NCBI GenBank assembly: GCA_950022655.1
Contig: OX465579.1
Location: 42,449,950-42,513,949 of the forward strand
DNA: 64,000 nucleotides
Direction: 5' to 3'
Source of the DNA: Alentia gelatinosa
Lineage: Eukaryota > Annelida > Polychaeta > Phyllodocida > Polynoidae
The notes under the pieces: generated by a model
What the model was told of the DNA's origin: nothing
The model's input: the letters and a program-made list of their open reading frames with translations, nothing else
Databases searched by the model: none
Position numbers and translations under genes: made by a program
Shown: one piece after another, positions 35,865-47,168 of the stretch
Position numbering within the stretch: position 1 is the first letter of the stretch
Layout of the letters: the number at the start of each line of letters is the position of its first letter

Positions 35865-36125
35865 ACCCTCTATAACTTAAAGGCATGTCCTACAATTCAT
35901 GTCGGTGCCATCTGGTGATTTTTAAATATTGTCAATTATCATCCAAATCTGGTTACTTGGGATTTATTCTAATGCAAAATGAGTAAATCTATCGGTTTTT
36001 TCCCCAGTGTATCTATTTCCAAAAGGTGTAATAGGCATACATGTATGTATTTACATTTGCTGGAAACATACTGAAAAATATGGTTTTCTTCAGTTCTCTC
36101 AATTAAAGTAGGTGACCTATGGTGT
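35865..36125 (+). repeat. Dispersed repeat, body shared with 53700-53960
   Basis: The block GGTGCCATCTGGTGATTTTT followed by GTCAATTATCATC, ATTCTAATGCAAAATGAGT, ACATACTGAAAAATATG and GGTGACCTATGG matches 53725-53945 in order. It may be a SINE body whose tRNA-like head remains only in the second copy. Confidence 0.6.
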
Positions 36126-36833
36126 ATAGTGCTTGAATGGGCTATGGGTATGGGCGCAGGTGGCGTTAAGTAATAGGGGTGGTAAAATGGTCTCTTGCTA
36201 CAGGGAGAGTAATGCTATGTTTACACCATCACCTCGACAACCCCGACAGAGCGTTGCCATATCTCAAGCGTATATCCTAGGATGTCTTAAGTCGTTGGGT
36301 TTGCAAAACATAAGTCGACTTGGCTGTCAGGGAGTTCTTGGTGAAAGTTAAGTTCCGTCAAAAATCCAGCACAACAATCCCAACAACCCCCCTGGGGTTT
36401 ATGACCACCAGGGTTTACCTCAAGTTGACAGGGTTTCTGCCACTGTCCTCAACTAACCTCAACCCACCTTGAGTCAATGGGCTCTGTGACTGTAAGTCGA
36501 CTCACTTCAGACAGGGAATTCTCACTGAGGCCATCAACTTGAGGCCTGTTCTGGCAAGAAGCCTGTTGACCTATGGCATGTCAAGTTCAACACTGCCAAT
36601 GAGCATGCCATGGGGTAATGAAGCCTGGCGACTTACATTTGATGTTTAGGTCGACCTAAGGTCTGGTAGGTTGAGTTAAGGCAAGGTAAGATTCATTGCC
36701 GTCAACTTGCATTCTGCGTTTTGTATATATAGCAAGGTATGGCGGACAGGTCTTGATTCCACTTTGAGCAGCCTAAGTAAAGAGTAATAGAGTAAAGAGC
36801 ACACATCTCACCACTTACAACCTGGTCCATGAA

Positions 36834-37890
36834 AATGCCTCCAAAGAAGCAGAAATGCAAGAAGGCTCCTTCTACTGCTACTACTACTGCTGAAATGCAT
36901 GTTCAGCCTGATGTTCCACATCCACCAGATAAACCTGAGACTGCTACTGCTGTTGAGTCCATTGAATGCCGGAATGATTCAGAATCCAAAGAATAGGAAA
37001 CAGCACTTGATGCAGAGCAAGAGTCATCGGAAGCAGACGAGGTGCTACCCCAACCAAGTCCATGTCGCCACCGAGAACCACATATCAATACAAAAATCTA
37101 AAGATGAAAAAGTCACAGTTATCAATTATCTCCAGCAGCATCCTGAACTGTACTCCAAACATCTGGCCAGCTACCATGGCGCTTTCCTGAAGGACCGGCT
37201 GCTGACAGCGAAGGCACGCTCTATGAGCCAGACACCAGGGGAACTAAAAACCTGGTATGACAACATGCGGACCAAGCTCGGCAAAATTTGCAAGCTGGTG
37301 TTCAAGTCTGGCCAGGGTGCGGAAATGCTGACGGCGACTGAGAGGTGGATCTGGTCCAGATTCCAATTCCTAGTTCCACACATCATCATGCTGAGAAGTC
37401 AAACTGTAGTGCCGTTCAAGCTGTCAGCCAGTGCCAGTGGTAGGCCATTGTCCAGTGCCGGTGTTCTGGGCCAGCTGTCTTCTGCCGTGTCGGATAACAA
37501 CTTTCCAAAAGCAACATCACCATCAGTGAAGCCGTCTGCTGCAGGGGCTGATCCTGCCATACTCATAAATTTGCTCCAGACATTCATGAAGGAGGCCATG
37601 AAACCCCAGCCAGTAGTTCATGGTCTGACTTCTGCCTTCACTGGGTATATTGAACAGACTACAAGAACACCACCTGTCTGAGGCAGAGCGGCATATTGTT
37701 GATGTTCTTCAGGAATTTCAGGCGAACAACAGCAGAGAGTTGGCAGCAGCGAGACTGGCGGCCCGGTCGATAATGTGGATCCACAATGACTGCAGCCGTG
37801 GTTTGCAGGAGCACAGCAGCAGCAGTCTCAGCAGTCTACACGTCAATGGCAGCCACCTCCATCACAGTAGCATGTACAGGTTACCTCCCA
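36834..37890 (+). pseudogene. Myb/MADF-like ORF of a PIF/Harbinger element (broken)
   Basis: A lysine-rich start (MPPKKQKCKK) is followed by an in-frame TAG near 36995 and a frameshift near 37090. The longest intact part (to 37681) has INYLQQHPELYSKHLASYHG, TPGELKTWYDNMRTKLGKIC and RWIWSRFQFLVPHI, the pattern of Myb/SANT-MADF DNA-binding domains found in the second protein of Harbinger transposons. After another frameshift the frame at 37650-37895 continues with LSEAERHIVDVLQEFQANNS, plausibly the C-terminal helix. In autonomous Harbinger elements this protein brings the transposase to DNA. The antisense transposase at 38531-39090 supports the assignment. Confidence 0.65.
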
Positions 37891-38156
37891 GCTAGGTGTG
37901 TGGCACACCCTAGACAGGCGATGGGTGCAGCAGTAGTTCCCAAGTATGGACATTGCCTGTCCCCCGCCACCAACTGCTCCCACATCCTGCCTGCTGTCCA
38001 CAACCACACAACAGCAGTCTGCCTCCACAGATCCACAGCCGTCCACATCCAAGCACCTCTGTGTTACATCTATATTCTGTGATAATTTTATGATTATTAA
38101 CCCAATATTCCCTATTTCATTCCATGAAAAATTAATTCCTCTAAATCTCAGAAAAT

Positions 38157-38262
38157 GATGCCTTTTACATCACCTGCCCCAGCAGAGATAATGCCATATG
38201 GCATCTTCCCGCCCCAGCATGGTTGATGCCATATGGCATCACCCGCTGTGAAAGGGTTAACT
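38157..38262. repeat. Twin-palindrome motif (GATGCC....GGCATC)
   Basis: AATGCCATATGGCAT and TGATGCCATATGGCATCA lie about 43 bp apart and are followed by GTGAAAGGGTTAAC. It resembles 33600-33705. Confidence 0.55.
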
Positions 38263-38530
38263 TAGAATCGAAATGAATAACTTAGAATCATATCAAATAA
38301 CTTGGAATTGAATTGAACACTTAACTCAATATCTTATGAAGTATTATTACAAATTTTATTACCAAAACAGACAACAGCAATGTATATACATAACAAGTGT
38401 AAAAGAAGTACCAGAAGTCTACCATTAAAAATGGACACTACAGAACATCCCCAACACCACCAAAAAGACCGGAGAAATATAAGTACAGCAATAATAATTT
38501 ACATATATAATAGCAATAAGTTAGATCATC

Positions 38531-39090
38531 CACTCCTGCTACTCCACCGCACCTGCCCATGAACTGAAGTACCTCTCATGGTACTCACACCGTTCCTTGC
38601 TATTTATAGTGGTTCTGTTGTGCCCGACTGGAGGTTGTACAACATCTTCCCACCATGCCTCTTGCCTCCACTGGGTTGGAACAAGATTGTGGTGCCCATC
38701 TTCATGGGTGACCTCAGTGGCATGCATTGTCAGGTACCAGATACACAGAAGGTTGTTGAGAACTACAGCAGCCTTGAACATTTCTGGCACTATATCTGGT
38801 TTCTGTTCTAAGGTCCCAAAGTAACAGCAGAAGCGTTTTGCAAAGATTCCACATCATCCAGCTCCTGAAAGCAAAGGCGTTGTCACCCAGGATAAAATAT
38901 GGCACCTTCATGGCGCCATCAGCATTGGGGAGAGGAGATGGAGGCAGCATGACTATTGTCCCCTCCTCCATCATTTCAGCCAGTTCAGAGTCATTGAAGA
39001 TTTGAGCATCAGACATGTGCCCTACACCACCAACTTCAATCCATGTGAAACAATACTATGCATCAACCAAGGCCAGACGGTGGATGCTAA
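38531..39090 (-). pseudogene. PIF/Harbinger transposase fragment (DDE_Tnp_4 type)
   Basis: On the minus strand: a broken [19 protein letters not shown] segment with the first catalytic Asp of the DDE fold, then [27 protein letters not shown] and [13 protein letters not shown] with the second Asp. After a frameshift near 38800 the C-terminal part has [16 protein letters not shown] and YHERYFSSWAGAVEW, typical of Harbinger transposase ends. At least one stop and one frameshift are present and the N-terminal third is absent. It lies opposite the Myb-like ORF, the usual arrangement in these elements. Confidence 0.8.
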
Positions 39091-39359
39091 ATACATATAT
39101 AAAGGGTATTCAATTTGTATAGATTCCTTGTCTTAAGTTGTTTGATGGTGTTTTATGTCATAACAACAATCAGGCTAATATCACAAGATCAGCTCTCTGA
39201 GATGAGGATGACAGACAAATTGGAAGTAACTTGAAACCTGGATCTCATTATTCATACCTAGAACTTTACATAAATATTGTATGCCTGTGTAGAAAAGGAG
39301 CAGATCAATTGCTGTTATGACTACTAGTCCTGTAGTTAGAAGACGGGATCAGCTCTGAC

Positions 39360-39735
39360 CATTACAGAAAAATGTCAAAGTCTGACTTTTTAGCATGCAA
39401 TGATGACTAAGCCCTGACTTTTCACTGGGGAAAAATGTCAAAATCTGACTTTTTAGCATGCAATGATGGCTAAGCCCTGACTCTTCACTGTAGAAAAAAT
39501 ATCAAAATCTGACTTTGTGGCATGCAATGATGGCTAAGCCCTGACTTTTCACTGGTGAAAAATGTCAAAGTCTGACTTTCTAGTGTGCAATGTTGACTAA
39601 GCCCTGACTTTTCACCATGGAAATGTCAAAGTCTGACTTTTTAGCATGCAATGAGAGCTAAGCCCTATTTTTTCACCATGGAAAAAGTCGAAGTGCAATG
39701 AAGGCTAAGACCTCACTTTTAACAGACCTTTCATA
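39360..39735. repeat. About 62-bp tandem repeat
   Basis: Six copies of a unit containing GTCAAAGTCTGACTTTTTAG, CATGCAATGATG and GCTAAGCCCTGACTTTTCAC, decaying toward the 3' side. Confidence 0.8.
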
Positions 39736-39844
39736 GATTCACGGTAAATCCAGTGGAACAGGCCAATGTCAATGTCTGATTTTATACCAAGAAAAAAGTC
39801 AGCAATTTTTCAGTTGCCCCCTCCCCCCACTTTCAAAATATTCT

Positions 39845-40665
39845 GATGCCCCTGGTGTTGTCAGTTGTTGTGGATGTGGGTGTGATGGTGTGGGGTTTGG
39901 AGTAGGTGTTGGTAGTTGTAACTGTTGCAGTGTTGGTGTTGGTAAATGTTGGTTTTGCTGGCTGTATATGAATGTTGATAAGTTGGTGTTGGTGTACTTG
40001 ATGTAGGTGTTGGTGTAGGTAGGTGTGGATGTCAGTGTTGGCAGGTGTTGGTGTTGATGAGCGTTGGTGTGGAGGTCAGTGTTGATATATGTTGGTTTAT
40101 GTTGCAGTTGACTAATGTTGGTGTTGGTAGGTATTGATGTGGCAGGCGATGGATGTGGGTGTGAATGGTTGGTGTGGATTGGTGTTTGTGGGTGTTGATA
40201 TTGGTTAATGTTGGTGTTGACCACAAGTATGGCTGTTGATGTTAGTGTTAGTGAGTATTGACGTTGATGCTGGGTGTCAGTGGGTGTAGGTGTTGGTTGC
40301 TGTCTGTGTTGGTGTTGGTTGGTGTTGATGTGGCAGTTGATGGATGTCTGCGTGAATGAGTGAGGCTGTGGGTGGTTGGTGTGGATATTATGTTGGTGTT
40401 GGTGTTTATGTTGGTATGGCCGTTTAAGTTTGATGGGTCAAAATATCGGTTGATGTGGCTGTTGGTGGGTGTAGATGTTGGTGTAACTGTTGATGCTGAT
40501 GAATGTGGGTGTGAATGGGTGTGGCTGTTGGTGGGTGTTGATATTGCTGTTGTTGAGAGTGTTGTTATTTGCTATGGCTGTTGGTGTCGATTGGTGCTGA
40601 TTTGCTGTTGATGCTGATGGGAATGTGATGTGAATTCATGTAGCTGTTGGAGTTTGTAAGTGTTG
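39845..40665 (+). repeat. GT-rich minisatellite (TTGGTG type)
   Basis: About 800 bp of TGTTGGTGTTGGTGTGGATG-like irregular repeats, hexamer-based with TGTTGATG and GTGGGTG variants. Long frames on both strands here are artefacts of the repeat. Confidence 0.8.
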
Positions 40666-40674
40666 ATATTGGAT

Positions 40675-43160
40675 GATGCAGGGGCATACCCGGGGGGGGG
40701 GGGCACATGCCCCCCCCCCCCCCCCCGCGAAATTTTTCAAGGTCTGTTCCGACTGAAAATTCTATACACACTGTTTTTTGAATTTTTGTTCTATCTATCA
40801 TGGTTAAAAAATTGCAGCATACAAGAATGGGCTATTTACACATACATAAGATATTGAAATCTATCTAGGGGTGGGGTTGGGGGTACTTTTTTCTTTCTTT
40901 TTTAATTCCATTTTTTTTGGTCCTCCGGGTTGGGGGTCCACACTTGAAGGATGCATGGTAGTCCAAGGTGTGCCCCCCCCCCTCTAAAAAACTCCCCCTA
41001 CATGCCCTTGTTACCATATGTCCGTCATTCAACAAAGCAAATTATTCCCCAAAAGAGAGAGAGAGAGCTCTTCAGGGGGCCCCTGGACTCCCAAAGAGGC
41101 ACTTTAAGGGCCCTCGCAATCATCATAAATAGCCTTAGATTGGTAACCATCCTGGTCCCAGATGGATTTTTCCATCAGACACCTGGCAATATCCCCATGC
41201 AGTCAGGGTCTGTAAAACCCCTTCCCGAAAACAAAATCCTAGGCACAGTAAAATGCAAGTGCTTCAAGGGGCCTCGCCCCCTTGACCCTGAGGATAGGCT
41301 TTCCTTTTGGACCCCTTGTAATGTTCAGAAATGGCCTCAGTTGTGTACCTCCCCCTTGAAATTAAATTCTGGATATAGCTGGTATAATCTTTTGACATAA
41401 AAGTGCACCCAGGGGCTTCACCCCCTCCCCACCTGGTTCCCTAAAAAACACTTTGCCCCTGACCCATTGTAATTTCTGAATTATGAAACCCAAGTGCTTC
41501 CAGGGGTTCTGACCCCTGGACCTCCCAGATTGGTTTTTGCAACTGAACCCCTGGCAATCTTCACATGTAGTTTCAGGTGTTTAAAAACTCTTCCCCTAGA
41601 TAGAGTCACTAACATGTGAATACTTCCAGGGGCTTTGCCCACTCAATATATTCCCAAATAATCTCAGGTCTGTGACTTTCTCACTAAATAATCCTGGGGC
41701 TTCATCAGTGCACCCCAAGGAGGTGTTATGCCACAGGACCCCTGGCAAGCTAGGAATCCAACAGCTTCCAGGGACTTCACCCCTTAAACTCCCAGGAGGA
41801 GCTTTGTTGCTGGAGCCCCTGCCAAACAATTCAGGGGTTTTGGCCCCTGGATCCCATAGGAGGCAATTTTCCCCTAGACTTCTCACAATCCCCCCAGGTG
41901 TGTAACCCTTTCCTGAAACAAAATCATGGTTAAAAACTGTATAAATAATATCTGAAACCAAAGCACTTCCAGGAGTTTTGCCCCCTGGACCTCCCAGAGA
42001 GGCTATGCTATTACTCTTGTGGCAACATTCCAGGTAGTCTCAGGTGTGTAACGATCCCCCTCCCTCAATCACAATCCTGGATACAGCTTGTATAAAATCT
42101 AAAACCCAAGTCAATCTTGTGACTTTGCCTCCTGGATCCCCAGCAGAGGCTTTGCTGCTGGATCCCTGACAAGCTACCCATGTAATCCCAGGTGTATGGC
42201 TCCAACTCCCCATAACAATCTTAAGATGCATATTTTTTATAAAAATCCAAATTCTTTCTGGAGCTTTGCTCCCGGAACCCCCCTCCCAACTGGGGCATTG
42301 TTTCTTGACCCCTGGATAGTGTCAGACATATGACCCCCTCCCTCAACAAAATCCTTGATACAGCTTGTATAATCAACACATTCTAAATGCTGCTGGGGGC
42401 TTTGCCCCCTGGAGCCCAAGTCAATCATCGAAGGTAGTCCAAGTTGTGCCCCCCCTCCCTGAAATAAAATCCTCAGTATGCCCCTGGTGAATGCTGCTTG
42501 AGGGGAATGTGGTTAAGATAGTAGAAATTGTCCCCCCCCTCCCCGCCCCGAATAAGCATATGCCTATATGCCCTTGTTTCAATGTCATTCAACAAGGCAA
42601 GTATGCCACCTAAAAATAACCTAAATGCCAAGCTATTAGGGGTGTTTTACCTCATGGACCCCTTCTAATCTTTCCAAGTAATCTTAGGTCTGTGACCACC
42701 CCATTCACTGAAAAAAATTGTGGATACAAATTGTATAACATATAAAAGCCAAGTCCTTCTAAGGGATTTGTCCCAAGGACCCCCAGGGGGAGCTTTGCCA
42801 CTGGACCCCCACTGATATTCCTAGGTAGTCTCAGGTATGTAGCCCCCTCCCTGAACCAAAATCCTTGGAACAACTTGTATAATATAAAAATCCAAGTGTT
42901 TCCAGGGTTTGCCTCCTGGACTACCAGATGAAATTTGCAACTGACCCCTGACAATCTTCCCAGGTAGTCTCATGTGTATAAATCTCCCAAGACATAACCC
43001 TAGGTATAGCTTTTATAAGTGTAAAATCCAAGTATAGCAAGGGGTTTTCACCCCCTTGACCCCCATAAGGACTTTAATGATGGACCCTTGGTACCTTGTC
43101 TCAGGTATGTATCTCCCCCTCCCTAAGACAAAAACCTGGGGACAGCTTGTGTAAAAGCAT
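40675..43160 (+). repeat. About 145-bp tandem repeat array with CAGGGGC start
   Basis: After GCAGGGGCATACCCGGGGGG and a G/C hairpin, a unit built from CTTCCAGGGGCTTTGCCCCC, TGGACCTCCCAG, CCCTGGCAATCTTCCCAGG, AGTCTCAGGTGTGTAACC and GATACAGCTTGTATAA recurs to about 43160. CTTGTATAA-type landmarks at about 42721, 42868, 43010 and 43140 are 130-147 bp apart. At least ten diverged units. GGGGCTTTGCCCC makes a small palindrome in each. Confidence 0.75.
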
Positions 43161-43639
43161 TCCCATTTATGAATAATAAGTAATTACAAGCAGGATATCT
43201 ATGCCTAATGTCCTGCTAGTTTCAAAATGATAATTTCATACATAGGAAACATATTTAACTCCTAGTTCTGCTGTTATGCATTCGGACGATAACCGCATTT
43301 GGACGATAACATTTAGATTTGTTGGGCACTAGCTCCTAAATGTACCATGGTACACTTTCCAAATATATATCCCTAGATACCGTACCTCAAACTGGGGACT
43401 ACACAATATATAAATACATCCCACTAATCTCAAAATTCAACTGAGATAGAACAGATTTTACTGCATTCGGATGATAACAGCAAAACTAACCCAACCATGA
43501 CTTTATATCCAGCAGTGTAGTTTCAACAATCAACATTTTGTAAACAATTTTTGATGGATAGCTTCAGGGTATCTACAGTCTCTAATGTATTCTTAGGAGA
43601 TATAAAGATTACAAATTTATTGTTACCTACATTTAAAAC

Positions 43640-43800
43640 GGTAGAATTCTGTCGAATCCGCTTGGAGAATCTCCCGCACATAGGGAAAGAGTGAACCCAA
43701 TCTAGGGTGGGAAACTGAAGGGCCACGAGAGTGAGATTCTCGTGCAGTATTTTAACTGAATCCTGCTTCTCTTTTTTGTGTTTCTCTACACAGATCTATT
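43640..43800 (+). repeat. CACGAGA-hairpin repeat family, copy 2
   Basis: AAAACGGTAGAATTCTGTCG, CCGCTTGGAGAATCTCCCGC, then GGGCCACGAGAGTGAGATTC and a pyrimidine tract before ACACAG. CACGAGA and TTCTCGTG would pair as a hairpin. Confidence 0.7.
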
Positions 43801-43914
43801 TCTATCCTTAAGATTTGTTTCTTTCTGTACTGAAATCATAATTTAGAACTGTAGTTATCTAATTGCCTTGCCCCGTGATCGGCCACGAGAAAAATTGCGC
43901 TGGTTATTACCTAC

Positions 43915-44090
43915 CACATATAAAACGTGTAATTTTCTGTACTATCCGCTTGGAGAGTCTCCAGCACATAGAGACAAAGTGAACCAGACCTAGGCATGGA
44001 GATTGAGGAGCCACGAGAGTGAGATTCTCGTGAAGTACTAAACTGAAATCTGCTATTTTTTTTGTATTTTTCTACACAGCTGTACATCTA
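43915..44090 (+). repeat. CACGAGA-hairpin repeat family, copy 3
   Basis: CCGCTTGGAGAGTCTCCAGC, GTGAACCAGACCTAGGCATG, GAGCCACGAGAGTGAGATTC, then a T-rich tract and ACACAG. About 275 bp downstream of copy 2 in the same direction. Confidence 0.7.
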
Positions 44091-44376
44091 TTCTTAGGTA
44101 GTATTTCTTGCCATACTGAAAACATAATTTAGAACTGTAGTTTTTCAATCTCATTGGCCTGAGATCAGTCTGTGAGATTATTGCGCTGGTTGCCAGTAAA
44201 AGTACCTGTGTCACATGAAATAATACACATGTACACATAGTCTGTAGTGCGGCCGACTTTCACCAGCTGGCGTGAAACTAGAGACTTCGTCGTGAATTGA
44301 GAAAATGAACACAACGCTAGCAGTTATTATTCCCCCACCCACCACCAGCCTAAGTATTTGACCTATCTATAGCATT

Positions 44377-44444
44377 GGCTATGTGGAGCAGTTGGCAGGG
44401 TGTTCGTCTAGGAATGTGAACGTCGCGGGTTCGAACCCAGCCCA
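44377..44444 (+). tRNA. tRNA-like sequence, probably a pseudogene or SINE head
   Basis: GGCTATGTGGAGCAGTTGGC has an A-box-like segment and GCGGGTTCGAACCCAGCC is a clear B box with a T-arm (one mismatch). The anticodon arm folds poorly, so no anticodon is assigned. An AT-rich tail follows. More likely a decayed tRNA or SINE head than a working tRNA. Confidence 0.4.
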
Positions 44445-44559
44445 ATATTTCATTTTTCAATATTTTCGCCTTAACTCAGACTCGACGAAGTCGCTAGTAG
44501 TCGGTAAAATCGGTGTCACATGAAATGATGCTTGGGAACTATTTTGGTAATTTCCGGTA

Positions 44560-44812
44560 TTAATAGTAGGGGGCGCCACTAAGCCCTCATAATACGGTAA
44601 CTAGTTCTGTACTAGTAGCAGGATTCAGTTAAGTACTGTACGAGAATCTCACTCTCGTGGCCCTTCAATCTCCAGGCCCAGGTCGGGTTCACTCTGTCTC
44701 TATGTATGGCAACAACTTCAAGCGGATATCACAAAATTCTACCGTTTTAGATATAGTAGGTAACTAGCGACTTCGTCGCGTCGTAATTGGTGGCGCCCCC
44801 TACTATTATTAC
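44560..44812. mobile_element. Inverted-repeat element enclosing a reversed CACGAGA-family copy
   Basis: TTAATAGTAGGGGGCGCCAC at the left is inverted as GTGGCGCCCCCTACTATTAT at the right. Inside, 44620-44760 is a minus-strand copy of the CACGAGA-hairpin repeat. 252 bp, non-coding. Confidence 0.7.
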
Positions 44813-44889
44813 GTGGAATTAACTTCTAGATCCTTACAGCTGCTATTATTTCGCATGACACGGGTGTTTTGCCAACAACCAGCGAAATT

Positions 44890-46275
44890 TGAAAATGACA
44901 GTAAAGATTATGACTGTAGGTGTTGTCGGGGGTTCCAGACAATTGGCAGATTTTGTCTGACTTTGACTGGGGTCGGCAGGCAGATTTCAGCCATTTTCAG
45001 AAAATCTGACTTGGGAAACCAAGATTTTGAAAATATTCCCATCTCACCAAGCCTTAATGAACTATTTCATCAACGATTCCAACATAGTTCTGAGATAGAA
45101 CAGCAAAAAAATTGTCCCTAGGTGTGCTGGGGGGTTCCAAACAATTGGCAGATTTTGGGTCACTTTGGGTTGGGCTGGGACTCAGAATTGACTCATTTTC
45201 AGGGTGTTGACCTGGGAAATCAAGATTTTAAAATTATTTCTACCTCACCAGGCCTTAATGAACTATTTCATCAACGATTTGGGATACGTACCTAAATGGA
45301 CAGTTAAGATTATGACTGTAGGTGTTGTCGGGGGTTCCAGACAATTGGCAGATTTTGTCTGACTTTGACTGGGGTCGGCAGGCAGATTTTCCTCATTTTC
45401 AGAAAATCTGGCAAGGAAAACCAAGATTTTGAAAATATTCCCATCTCACCAAGCCTTAATGAACTATTTCATCAACGATTCCAACATAGTTCTGAGATAG
45501 AACAGCGAAAATTATGTCCCTAGGTTTGCTAGGGGGTTCCAAACAATTGGCAGATTTTGGGTCACTTTGGGTTGGGCTGGGACTCAGAATTGACTCATTT
45601 TCAGGGTGTTGACCTGGGAAATCAAGATTTTAAAATTATTTCCACCTCACCAGGCCTTAATGAACTATTTCATCAACGATTTCGGATATGAAACTTATTT
45701 GGGACAGTAAAGATTATGACTGTAGGTGTTCTCGGGGATTCCAGACAATTGGCAGATTTTGTGTGACTTAAGCTGGGGTCGGCAGGCAGATTTTCCTCAT
45801 TTTCAGAAAATCCGGCAAGGGAAACCAAGATTTTGAAAATATTCCCATCTCACCAAGCCTTAATGAACTATTTCATCAACGATTCCAACATAGTTCTGAG
45901 ATAGAACAGCAAAAATTATTTACCTAGGTGTGCTGGGGGGTTCCAAACAATTGGCAGATTTTGGGTCACTTTGGGTTGGGCTGGGACTCAGAATTGACTC
46001 ATTTTCAGGGTGTTGACCTGGGAAATCAAGATTTTAAAATTATTTCTACCTCACCAGGCCTTAATGAACTATTTCATCAACGATTTGGGATATGTACCTA
46101 AATGGACAGTTAAGATTATGACTGTAGGTGTTGTCGGGGGTTCCAGACAATTGGCAGATTTTGTCTGACTTTGACTGGGGTTGGCAGGCAGATTTTCCTC
46201 ATTTTCAGAAAATCCGGCAAGGGAAACCAAGATTTTGAAAATATTCCCATCTCACCAAGCCTTAATGAACTATTA
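44890..46275 (+). repeat. Satellite: 402-404-bp dimeric unit, about 3.4 copies
   Basis: CTGTAGGTGTTGTCGGGGGT-type starts occur at 44914, 45316, 45720 and 46122. Each unit contains two related halves of about 200 bp, recognisable by CAATTGGCAGATTTTG and CCTTAATGAACTATTTCATC in both, with half-specific variants (TTCCAGAC/TTCCAAAC). The array was therefore built by doubling a 200-bp monomer and then amplifying the dimer. Confidence 0.9.
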
Positions 46276-46612
46276 ACAGTTCCTCACCAATCCCTCACTG
46301 TCCCTAACCAGTCCCTCACTGTCCCTCACTGTCCCTAACCAGTCCCTCACTGTCCCTAACCAGTCCCTCACTGTCCCTCACCAGTCCCTCACCAGTCCCC
46401 CACTGTCCCTCACTGTCCCTCACCAGTCCCTCACCACTCCTCACTGTCCCTAACCAGTCCCTCACTGTCCCTCCCCAGTCCCTCACTGTCCCTCACCACT
46501 CCTCACTGTCCCTCACCAGTCCAGTCCCTCACCAGTCTTTCACCAGTCCCTCACTGTCCCTCACCAGTCCCTCACTGTCCCTCAACAGTCCCTCAACAGT
46601 CCCTCACCGTGC
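46276..46612 (+). repeat. 10/20-bp minisatellite (CCCTCACTGT / CCCTCACCAGT)
   Basis: About 30 copies of TCCCTCACTG or TCCCTCACCAG, directly abutting the satellite after AATGAACTATTAA. Confidence 0.9.
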
Positions 46613-47046
46613 GCTCCTCTCACTCTAGCCGAGGTGCCGCCTGGTGATTTTTTATATGAACTATGTATGTGTGACGGTGGCGTTATAGCGGCCATTATCA
46701 GAACCCTAAAACAATGCCGAGACAATCATCAACACGCCAGGCACGGCCCGTTGCCAACCCAGGTCTTTCAAGTCCGTGGTCTATAGCTGTTTGTAACACA
46801 GTCTGAGTCAATAAACAATTTATAAACACAATAGGTTTTGAAACGGCAGTCCTAACCTATTTGGTAGGCCTATTAATTAACCTAGTAGCCTAAATCTCAG
46901 CAGGTTTCCCACGCCAAAAATAACTGATAGGCCCTAATATATATATAGCTACGTGTGAAAAAAATCATTACTAAAAAAGTAACCCAACCAATGATCACCT
47001 CTCATCGGAGAACAGACAAATGAAATAGGGACTGAATAGGCCTAAT
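46613..47046. other. No gene recognised
   Basis: Unique-looking AT-rich sequence; a CTGGTGATTTTTTATATG fragment near 46640 resembles the 35865/53700 repeat body. Confidence 0.5.
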
Positions 47047-47049
47047 CAT

Positions 47050-47108
<59 letters not shown>

Positions 47109-47168
47109 ACAACAACAACAACAACAACAACAACAAACAACAACAACCACCATCACCACCACCACCAA
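47047..47168 (+). repeat. (AAC)n microsatellite grading into ACC
   Basis: Over 30 AAC triplets with two interruptions (AAAC), ending in ACCACC. Minus-strand poly-Val/Leu frames across it are artefacts. Confidence 0.97.

Noticed and set aside
38539..38811. Plus-strand frames over the Harbinger transposase
   Set aside because: Antisense shadows; the minus-strand frames carry the recognised motifs.
39799..40611. Proteins encoded in the TTGGTG minisatellite (both strands)
   Set aside because: Repeat translation only.
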